This document shows positions 11,586 to 19,286 of a stretch of DNA of 64,000 nt, piece by piece. The notes under the pieces were generated by a model. That model had not been told where the DNA came from. It saw nothing but the letters and a program-made list of their open reading frames with translations, and did no database searches. This DNA is from an uncultured Bacteroidales bacterium (GTDB lineage Bacteria; Bacteroidota; Bacteroidia; Bacteroidales; Muribaculaceae), in NCBI GenBank assembly GCA_947072905.1, contig CAMTKF010000003.1:45135-109134 (forward strand), written 5' to 3'. How positions within the stretch are numbered: position 1 is the first letter of the stretch; the number at the start of each line of letters is the position of its first letter. The translations under genes were made by a program, and so were the position numbers.

Positions 11586-11885
11586 TCAAGATATAGCCAA
11601 GCAGGAAATGCCTAACTTTTCCTCAATATTTGCAATGCTTTTAAAACTGAGATTCTCTGTACCTGAGAGCAACTTGCTGACGTATTGTGGAGTAACGCCA
11701 AGCTTCGAAGCAAGGTCTGCTCTCTTCATACCATTGTCCTGCATGTAACCAATAAGGATAAGGGCAAGCCTGCGCGACCAACGAAGCCAACTTGCATTTT
11801 CTTTGCGCCATACAGCATCTTACACAAAGCGTGATGGAGTCTCACTCTTATGAGTTTCTAAAAAATTAATCGTCTTGCTTGCCAT
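11586..11885 (-). pseudogene. XRE-family HTH (antitoxin-like) gene with one in-frame TAA
   Basis: Translation MASKTINFLETHKSETPSRFV*DAVWRKENASWLRWSRRLALILIGYMQDNGMKRADLASKLGVTPQYVSKLLSGTENLSFKSIANIEEKLGISCLAIS; stop at 11820-11822; no other stop in the 99-codon frame. Confidence 0.75.
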
Positions 11886-11893
11886 AATATTCA

Positions 11894-12451
11894 TCAATTA
11901 ATCAGTTCAACAAAACTACCTTGATCAAAGACACCATTAGCTTTCAAATAAGCCTTGCAACGATTGAGTTTATCAAGTTCTATTGCGGTATGCTTGCGCT
12001 CTTGCATTGTCCTGCTCAATTTAATTGCGCCACCTGTCACTACATAAACATCAGGCTCTAACCTTATTGCATAGATTCTAAGCCAGCTTGCGTGTCGTTC
12101 CCTATTCCAATTACGAGCTTTCTCTCGTGTTAGTTCAGACATTCCGGCATCTGTAATATCCAATGGTTTGAATAGTTCATCAAGATGTTCAGTGTAAGGA
12201 AAATCAAGCACCAACTCTTCAAGGACTTCAGCATCTTCAAATGTATCTTCTATTGCATGATCGAGTCTTTCTATTTTGAAGAAAGCTTTTAAGTCCTCAA
12301 AGTTTTCCATGAAGAAGTTAAGCAGATATTCTGCATTGTTCCATTTACGAAACAATAAAGTCAGTTCATCAACTTCTTGATCCTGGGACTTGACACCCAT
12401 AAATGGTCGTATCCAGGTATAATCCTTACAAACTTCATATATTATAAACAC
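11894..12451 (-). CDS. Putative toxin-like partner of the HTH gene (conserved hypothetical)
   Basis: The track ORF extends to 12493, but its 5' part contains a promoter (TAACTTTG), so GTG at 12451 (VFIIYEVCKDYTWIRPF) or nearby is more likely the start; lies 8 nt upstream of the HTH gene on the same strand. Confidence 0.55.
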   Translation of the reverse strand: MFIIYEVCKDYTWIRPFMGVKSQDQEVDELTLLFRKWNNAEYLLNFFMENFEDLKAFFKIERLDHAIEDTFEDAEVLEELVLDFPYTEHLDELFKPLDITDAGMSELTREKARNWNRERHASWLRIYAIRLEPDVYVVTGGAIKLSRTMQERKHTAIELDKLNRCKAYLKANGVFDQGSFVELIN

Positions 12452-12462
12452 TTTATCAATTG

Positions 12463-12493
12463 CAAAGTTACAGAAAATTATCTTAAAATGCAA
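12463..12493 (-). promoter_or_regulatory. Bacteroidetes-type promoter for the TA-like pair
   Basis: Minus strand TTG-N20-TAACTTTG. Confidence 0.55.
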
Positions 12494-12589
12494 CTTATAG
12501 GCTTACTTTTTACTGCAATACAATATTAAACTGTTTAAGCTTTCGATGAGGTAATACATACACGTTTCGTACGAATATCGTAATATTAC

Positions 12590-12620
12590 TTGGCGATATT
12601 GTGAGAAATTGCTACCTTTG
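12590..12620 (+). promoter_or_regulatory. Bacteroidetes-type promoter of the polyprenyl synthase gene
   Basis: TTG(12590)-N20-TACCTTTG(12613-12620), just upstream of the preferred start at 12640. Confidence 0.65.
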
Positions 12621-12639
12621 CACCATATTTTTGAAAAAA

Positions 12640-13614
12640 ATGACCTCACTCGATAGCATCAAATCAGTAATCGAACCCGACCTCGTGCGTCTCAATCAAA
12701 TGATTCGCGCGCAATTACTGTCAGATAACTCCCTTATGGACACGGTCATAGAATCATACCTTACCACTAAGGGAAAGCAGATCCGTCCGATTATCGTGAT
12801 GCTATGCGCACGCATGTACGGCGACATTACAGACTGCGTGCTCAACGCCGCCGCCGCCATCGAGCTGTTGCACAATGCCTCGCTGATACACGACGATGTG
12901 GTGGACGACTCAAAGCTAAGGCGCGGAACTCCCACAATAAACGCTTTATGGGACAACCGCATAGCCGTGCTTGTAGGCGACTTCTTTGTATCTACCGCCC
13001 TGCAACGCGCCATCGCCACCGACCACACCGCCATCATCTCTATTATCGGACGTCTGGGCAAACTGCTGTCGCTGGGCGAGATTGACCAGATTTACAACGC
13101 CCGCACCCACACCGTGACCGAGGAGGCATACTTCAAGATAATCGACTTCAAGACCGCATCGCTCTTTGTGGCCTGCGCTCAGGCCGGTTGCCATGCCGTG
13201 GGTGCCGACGAGCAGGGCATAGCCAAGCTGTCGGAGGTAGCCCGTCTGTTGGGTCTGTGTTTCCAGATTCGCGATGACATATTCGACTACTACGAACCCG
13301 ACAAAGTAGGCAAACCCACCGGTAACGACCTGCGCGAGGGCAAGATAACACTGCCGTTGCTTCATGTGTTGCTCGACGAAAGCCTGCCGCAACACGACGA
13401 GATGCTGCAGCTTGCACGCACCGAAGAACTTGACGATGCAAGCATAGCCATACTGCAGGCATACGCCCGCGACAACGGCGGTATAGACTACGCCTACGCC
13501 ACAATGGACGCCATGCGCCGCGAGGCCGCCGAGGTAGTGGCCACTCTGCCCGATCCGGCTAAAGCCGAGCCTCTGATGCAGATATTCGACTACATTATAG
13601 AGCGCGATTTGTAA
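12640..13614 (+). CDS. Polyprenyl (octaprenyl-type) diphosphate synthase
   Basis: LLHNASLIHDDVVDDSKLRRGTPT (first Asp-rich motif) and GLCFQIRDDIFDYY (second); start moved to MTSLDSIKSV because the upstream codons lie in the promoter. Confidence 0.93.
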   Translation: MTSLDSIKSVIEPDLVRLNQMIRAQLLSDNSLMDTVIESYLTTKGKQIRPIIVMLCARMYGDITDCVLNAAAAIELLHNASLIHDDVVDDSKLRRGTPTINALWDNRIAVLVGDFFVSTALQRAIATDHTAIISIIGRLGKLLSLGEIDQIYNARTHTVTEEAYFKIIDFKTASLFVACAQAGCHAVGADEQGIAKLSEVARLLGLCFQIRDDIFDYYEPDKVGKPTGNDLREGKITLPLLHVLLDESLPQHDEMLQLARTEELDDASIAILQAYARDNGGIDYAYATMDAMRREAAEVVATLPDPAKAEPLMQIFDYIIERDL

Positions 13615-13732
13615 GCAACACCATTATACTTTTACTCATATACTACTATAATCTCTTACTATTTGCCAAACCACTCAAAGTTAAATATAAGCAAACAAAT
13701 GTTAAGAAATCATAAATGGGGGGGGTAAAACC

Positions 13733-13763
13733 TTGCTTTTCCCCGAAATTTTCACTAACTTTG
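13733..13763 (+). promoter_or_regulatory. Predicted promoter of the type V pilus locus
   Basis: TTG(13733-13735)-N20-TAACTTTG(13756-13763), preceded by a G8 tract at 13718-13725. Confidence 0.55.
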
Positions 13764-13944
13764 TACTCCCTATAGAAAGGATATTATATTGTAACTCAGT
13801 TTGAACCTACAGTATAACCAAATATTCACTCCCACTACAATAAACTTATCATTTCTGCAGGATTTTATCAACAATTTGTTCATTCAAACGCATCTTTTGT
13901 AATATTTTATTATTCTAAGATTTCAAGCATAATCCAACCTACTT

Positions 13945-14547
13945 ATGTCAGTCAAGTCTTTAAGCCGAATCAAAGGCATTGTGATAGCTTGTGTCGTGGC
14001 AATATGCGGCACCGCCGGTCTCAACGCTCAGACTTTCGACGTCAAAACCAATCTGCTTTACGACGCCACTACCACCATTAACCTTGGCGCAGAAGTAAAG
14101 CTCGCTCCCAAATGGACATTCGACCTCTCGGGCAACCTCAATGCCTGGCGCTTCTCTGATGGCAAGCAATGGCGCCATTGGATGGTGCAACCCGAGGCAC
14201 GCTACTGGCTCTGCAACGCATTTGCCGGCCACTTCTTCGGCGCTCACCTCCTGGGTGGTCAGTACAACTTCGGGCACATAGACCTGCCCAGCTTTCTGGG
14301 CAACCGCCTGAGCATGCTCAAGGACTACCGCTACCAAGGTTGGTACGGAGGTATAGGCCTCGCATACGGATACACCTGGATTCTGGGCAAGCACTGGAGT
14401 CTTGAAGCCGAAATCGGTCTCGGATGGGTATACACCCGCTTCGATAAGTTCGAATGTAAAGACTGCGGCAAAAAAATAGACAGTAACCACCCTCATAACT
14501 ATGTCGGCCCCACAAAGGCTGCACTAAATTTAGTCTACGTTTTCTAA
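13945..14547 (+). CDS. DUF3575-family outer-membrane-like protein, pilus locus
   Basis: FDVKTNLLYDATTTINLGAEVKLAPKWTFDLSGNLNAW; first gene of a pilus-type locus. Confidence 0.85.
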   Translation: MSVKSLSRIKGIVIACVVAICGTAGLNAQTFDVKTNLLYDATTTINLGAEVKLAPKWTFDLSGNLNAWRFSDGKQWRHWMVQPEARYWLCNAFAGHFFGAHLLGGQYNFGHIDLPSFLGNRLSMLKDYRYQGWYGGIGLAYGYTWILGKHWSLEAEIGLGWVYTRFDKFECKDCGKKIDSNHPHNYVGPTKAALNLVYVF

Positions 14548-14572
14548 ACCAACAGCCACTCAGTCAAAAATC

Positions 14573-16009
14573 ATGAAACATCTACTTTCAACACTCTTGC
14601 TCATCTTGGCTGCTCTTGGCATGAATGCCAACTCCGTGGCCTTGGAAAATGTAGAAGTCAAGTCGGCGACCGTTTCTCAAAAGGGCGGTCAGTGGTTTCT
14701 CAACCTCGACCTTGACATCTCAAACCTCAAGTTGGGACGCGACAGGCAGATTGCCCTCGTGCCCGTGCTCTCAAACGCCGACAGCACAGTGGTGGCCGAA
14801 TTCCAACCCATCACCATTGCCGGTCACAATCTATATTACAAGCACCTTCGCGACAACGACCTCGACCCTGAGGGAATTCTCGTAAAGAGCGGCCAAAAAT
14901 CATCGCTTATGTACGTTGGCTCCACTGACGCCTTCACAGCTACCGACGACTATAAGGTCAATCTCAACTACCGTGTGGGTGGTTGTTGCGACGGGCTCAT
15001 TGCTCAAGGTTCAGAACTCCTTCTCGAACACGAGACCGAGCCGGTATTTGTCCCCGCTTACAATTACATCACCAACATAAATGTTGATTCTGTAAAAGTA
15101 CGCCACCTCGATGGCAAAGCATATATTGACTTCCCCGTCAACAAAACCGTCATCTACCCCGACTATCGTCGCAACCAAATAGAGCTTGGCAAGATTTTGG
15201 CCACCATCGACTCTGTACGCAACGACGCCGACATGACCATTACCTCGCTATCTATCAAAGGCTTCGCTTCGCCCGAAGGCTCATACGCCAACAACGAACG
15301 CCTGGCCAAGGGCCGTACCGAGGCGCTCAAAGCATACGTGAACAAGTTATATAACTTCGCACCCGGATTCATCAAGACAAGCTTCGAGCCGGAAGACTGG
15401 GCCGGATTGCGCGCCTACGTCGAATCATCGCAGATGGAGCACCGTGCCGAAATCCTTGCGATTATCGACTCAGACCTCGCTCCCGACCCCAAGAACACCA
15501 AGATACAGCGCACATACCCCGGCGAATACGCCTTCCTGCTCAAGGAAGTATATCCCGGACTGCGCCACTCAGACTACCGCGTAGACTACAACATACGTTC
15601 GTTCACATCGGTTGACGAGATACTCAAGGTGATGGCATACGCACCCGGCAAGCTCAGCCTCAACGAGTTCTTCCGCGCAGGTGCCACCATGCAGCCCGGT
15701 ACTCCCGGATACAACAATGTATATGAGACCGCCGTACGCATGTATCCCGACAGCCCCATAGCCAACCTCAACGCAGCCAACGCAGCCATGACACGCGGCG
15801 ACCTCGAAGCCGCATCGCGCTATCTGGCCAAGGCCGATAACAACGACCCCACCACCATCTACGCCCAGGGCATACTCGCAGCTGCAAAAGGCGAATGGGA
15901 CAAGGCTGAGGAATACTTTGCCACCGCCGCAAGGCTTCGCGTAGCCGATGCTCCCGCAGCACTCGAACAGATTGCCAAAATCAAGGCTTACAAAGAAAAA
16001 TATAAATAA
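14573..16009 (+). CDS. DUF3868 / OmpA-like domain protein with C-terminal TPR-like region, pilus locus
   Basis: OmpA-like SIKGFASPEGSYANNERLAKGRTEALKAYV; TPR-like C-terminus. Confidence 0.8.
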   Translation: MKHLLSTLLLILAALGMNANSVALENVEVKSATVSQKGGQWFLNLDLDISNLKLGRDRQIALVPVLSNADSTVVAEFQPITIAGHNLYYKHLRDNDLDPEGILVKSGQKSSLMYVGSTDAFTATDDYKVNLNYRVGGCCDGLIAQGSELLLEHETEPVFVPAYNYITNINVDSVKVRHLDGKAYIDFPVNKTVIYPDYRRNQIELGKILATIDSVRNDADMTITSLSIKGFASPEGSYANNERLAKGRTEALKAYVNKLYNFAPGFIKTSFEPEDWAGLRAYVESSQMEHRAEILAIIDSDLAPDPKNTKIQRTYPGEYAFLLKEVYPGLRHSDYRVDYNIRSFTSVDEILKVMAYAPGKLSLNEFFRAGATMQPGTPGYNNVYETAVRMYPDSPIANLNAANAAMTRGDLEAASRYLAKADNNDPTTIYAQGILAAAKGEWDKAEEYFATAARLRVADAPAALEQIAKIKAYKEKYK

Positions 16010-16036
16010 CACCGATTCATAAACCAATTCACCATA

Positions 16037-16073
16037 TCTATGGAGCACCGGTACGATACCGGTACTCCATAGA
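16037..16073. other. Intercistronic stem-loop upstream of the major pilin gene
   Basis: TCTATGGAGcACCGGTA-CGA-TACCGGTaCTCCATAGA, 17-bp arms with one mismatch. Confidence 0.75.
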
Positions 16074-16120
16074 CACAACGAAAATCCAAACAATCATAAA
16101 TCATAATTTCTGAAGCAAGT

Positions 16121-17902
16121 ATGAATAAAATTTTCACATTACTTTGCGGTGCAGCTGCCACAACAATGATGTTCAGCTGCTCAAGCGATGAGCCCAATGT
16201 TAACCCCGGCAACGGGGAAGAGGCTAACGGCGTTGCTTATCTCGCTGTAAACATCTCTGATGCCACCCAAAGCCGTACTCTCGTCGATGATATAGAAGAC
16301 GGTGATAACGGCGACTACATCTATGGCGACGAAATTGAACATAACGTCACCAAGGCCAACTTCTACTTCTACGATGACAATGGCATCTTCGTAACCGAAG
16401 CAAGTGTATGGACCGGCGGCACAACCGGAAACACCGAAAACATTGAATACATCGGTGACAACGTGCTGGTTCTCCGCAACATCAAGGATAACAACTATCC
16501 CACATACCTTGTTACTGTACTCAACGCTCCCGCCGACTTCAAGGCAAGTCCCCGTCTCGAAGACATGGCCAAGCAGCAGCTCAACAGCTACCTCGCCGGT
16601 GCCAACTTCATCATGAGCACCACCAGCTTTGCCAATACCAAGGGCAACGACAACTACGAAGCAGCACCCCACAACTACTACTTCGCCAACAAACTCAAAG
16701 CCTCTGACTTCTCAAAGGAACCCATCACCGACGCCAACGCTTCTACAGTCAACAAGGTTGACATCTACGTAGAACGTCTCGCTGCCAAGTACACCATGAG
16801 CGGTCTTACCCCCGACGGCAAATACCCCGTTGACGTTACCATCGCCGGTAATGACAACGACAACGTAGGCGGCACCACTCCCGGTACAGGCGTAGGCGCT
16901 ACCAAGCTGTGGGTTAAGTTTGACGGTTGGGCAGTGAACGCCACCGAGCCCACCTCGTTCCTTTCAAAGAACCTCGACCTGCACAAGGACGGTGCCAAGA
17001 TCGGCGAATGGGACTGGAATCACGCCGACTACTTCCGCAGCTTCTGGGGTGAATCAGTTCAGTACGGCAAAACTCCCGTGCTCAACTACACCACATGGGC
17101 CAACGCAGCTAAGAAGGACGTTACCAAAGCCCTCTACAGCCTCGAATGCACCAACACTCCTGATTTCATCACCTCTAACGGCAAGCTCATCAACAAGAAC
17201 GTGACTCACGTTGTATTCGCTGCTACAGTTTACGCTGACGAAGACTGCACTAAGGCTCCCGACCTCGTACTCTACAACGGCGTTTACTTCCAGAAGGACC
17301 AGTACATCAAGTATGTGCTCAACTACCTCCAGAAGGCCGGCGACCTCGAATACTACGTTAAGACCGATGAAACAAAGGTACCCGTTGAAGGCTACACTCC
17401 CACCGTTGTAAGCAACTACGTTCAGATCTGTCCCGACCAGGTTAAGCTCGTCAAGGCAAGCAACGCTACCGGCGACGTTAAGATCATCAGCGACCTCGCT
17501 GAAGGCACTCAGCTCTACACTCGCGAAGGCGATAACTTCGTGGAAGTAGGTGTTGAATCACTCAACAACGCTCTTGCCAACTTCAACGCCAGCAACAAGG
17601 CTACTGCCTACACCGGCGGTAGGATGGTTTACTACGTTCCCGTTGAACACCTCCTCAAGAGAGCCAACAGCGATGCTGCAATCGTAGAAGGTAACTACGG
17701 CGTGGTACGTAACCACTGGTACAACATCACCGTTAGCAAGGTATTCCGTCTTGGTGAAGGCGTATTCGAACCCGGCGACGGCACAGACGAAGATCCCGGT
17801 GAACCCCTCATCCCCGAAGATCCCAACGGCGACACCTTCGGTCTCGGTGCTCGCGTTAACATCCTCTCTTGGAAGATCGTTAACCAGAAAGTTGAACTCT
17901 AA
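16121..17902 (+). CDS. Mfa1-type fimbria major subunit
   Basis: Lipoprotein signal (MMFSCSSDEP), Mfa1-like organisation, C-terminal GLGARVNILSWKIVNQKVEL. Confidence 0.85.
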   Translation: MNKIFTLLCGAAATTMMFSCSSDEPNVNPGNGEEANGVAYLAVNISDATQSRTLVDDIEDGDNGDYIYGDEIEHNVTKANFYFYDDNGIFVTEASVWTGGTTGNTENIEYIGDNVLVLRNIKDNNYPTYLVTVLNAPADFKASPRLEDMAKQQLNSYLAGANFIMSTTSFANTKGNDNYEAAPHNYYFANKLKASDFSKEPITDANASTVNKVDIYVERLAAKYTMSGLTPDGKYPVDVTIAGNDNDNVGGTTPGTGVGATKLWVKFDGWAVNATEPTSFLSKNLDLHKDGAKIGEWDWNHADYFRSFWGESVQYGKTPVLNYTTWANAAKKDVTKALYSLECTNTPDFITSNGKLINKNVTHVVFAATVYADEDCTKAPDLVLYNGVYFQKDQYIKYVLNYLQKAGDLEYYVKTDETKVPVEGYTPTVVSNYVQICPDQVKLVKASNATGDVKIISDLAEGTQLYTREGDNFVEVGVESLNNALANFNASNKATAYTGGRMVYYVPVEHLLKRANSDAAIVEGNYGVVRNHWYNITVSKVFRLGEGVFEPGDGTDEDPGEPLIPEDPNGDTFGLGARVNILSWKIVNQKVEL

Positions 17903-17928
17903 TTATCCATATTGATAATAATCCGATA

Positions 17929-17980
17929 AATCAGAGGCACCGGCGCCTCACTGCATCGCACGGCAGCGGTGCCTCTGATT
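17929..17980 (+). terminator. Strong stem-loop terminator after the major pilin gene
   Basis: AATCAGAGGCACCG...CGGTGCCTCTGATT perfect 14-bp arms followed by ATTTTTTCT. Confidence 0.88.
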
Positions 17981-18131
17981 ATTTTTTCTCTCTGCATTTA
18001 CTTCAAAAGACTCTCCCCTCCCCCTTCTCACTCCTCTTTTTTAATTTGACAATTCCGAGCGGCACACACCGCCTCCATATACCCCTACCAAGCATATTCA
18101 CAGTTAATCACCTTGTAATTTCCATCAGGTA

Positions 18132-19166
18132 ATGCAATTCAAAAATAAACTTATCAACGTCGTTGGCCGAATCATAGCCATCTGCATGGGTATGGCCACA
18201 CTGAGTTCCTGCGACAGCATGATCTACGATGATGAAGGCGACTGCGATCCCCACTACAAAGTGAGGTTCACATATGATATGAACATGAAGTTCTCTGATG
18301 CCTTCCCCGCCGAAGTCAACGCCGTTACCCTTTTCATTCTCGACGAGAACGGAAACGTTATCTGGCAGAATAGCGAGTCAGGAGAAGCCGTCAAGGCCAA
18401 TGGTTATCTGATGGACGTCGACGTTCAGCCCGGCAACTACACCCTGCTCGCATGGTGTGGCGAAGGCGCAGGCTCGCACTTCGACATTCCCTTCGATGCC
18501 ACCAAGCACACATCTCTAACCGCTACCCTGCAACGCGAACGTCATACCGATGGCTTCGGCAAGTCGTCGCAATTGCTCAAAAACCTCTATCACGGCAAGC
18601 TCGTGGCTCAGGAATTCCCTGCCACCCAGGGCGTGCACACTTTCACCGTTAACCTCACCAAAGACACCAACGAGGTAAACATCGTGCTCCAGCACCTCTC
18701 GGGCGAACCTGTAGACAAAGACGACTATATATTCACCATCACCGACTACAACGGCATGCTCGACTGGGACAACTCAATCATGCCCGACGAAAAGATAACA
18801 TACTTCGCTCACTACAAGGAAATGGGCTCAGCCGGCCTCGACGTTCCCGAAGTAAACCCCGAAAGCCGCTATGTAAGCGCCATGAGCGCATGCGTGGCCG
18901 GGCTGTCGGTGTCGCGTCTGGTAAAGGGCAACGACTGCCGTGTAAACGTTCACCACAAGAGTGGCCGACTCGTGCTTTCAATTCCCCTGATTGACTATGC
19001 GCTCCTCGTCAAGGGCAGCGTGGGCCGTCCGCTTGACGACCAGGAATTCCTCGACCGTCAGGACAAATACGACCTCGTATTCTTCCTCGACGAAGGCGGC
19101 CGCTGGATGAACTCCTACATCTACATCAACTCATGGAAGGTAGTAGTTCAGGATAACGAACTCTAA
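18132..19166 (+). CDS. FimB/Mfa2-family fimbrial anchor subunit
   Basis: Lipobox LSSC, CDPHYKVRFTYDMNMKFSDAFPAEVNAVTLFILDENG, C-terminal INSWKVVVQDNEL. Confidence 0.88.
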   Translation: MQFKNKLINVVGRIIAICMGMATLSSCDSMIYDDEGDCDPHYKVRFTYDMNMKFSDAFPAEVNAVTLFILDENGNVIWQNSESGEAVKANGYLMDVDVQPGNYTLLAWCGEGAGSHFDIPFDATKHTSLTATLQRERHTDGFGKSSQLLKNLYHGKLVAQEFPATQGVHTFTVNLTKDTNEVNIVLQHLSGEPVDKDDYIFTITDYNGMLDWDNSIMPDEKITYFAHYKEMGSAGLDVPEVNPESRYVSAMSACVAGLSVSRLVKGNDCRVNVHHKSGRLVLSIPLIDYALLVKGSVGRPLDDQEFLDRQDKYDLVFFLDEGGRWMNSYIYINSWKVVVQDNEL

Positions 19167-19179
19167 ACCCATATCATTC

Positions 19180-19220
19180 ATAACAACGCCCGTGCCCTCC
19201 CCGGCACGGGCGTTGTTATT
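19180..19220 (+). terminator. Rho-independent-like terminator of the pilus locus
   Basis: ATAACAACGCCCGTGCC...GGCACGGGCGTTGTTAT followed by TTTTG. Confidence 0.88.
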
Positions 19221-19286
19221 TTGAATCTTGCCTTTTATTTGCTAATTTTGCAGAAGATAAATCAAAACCTTAAGAGAGTGTTAAAA

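Noticed and set aside
13620-13945. Possible invertible promoter for the pilus locus
   Set aside because: No pair of inverted repeats flanking the promoter was found by eye and no adjacent invertase; only the poly-G tract remains suspicious
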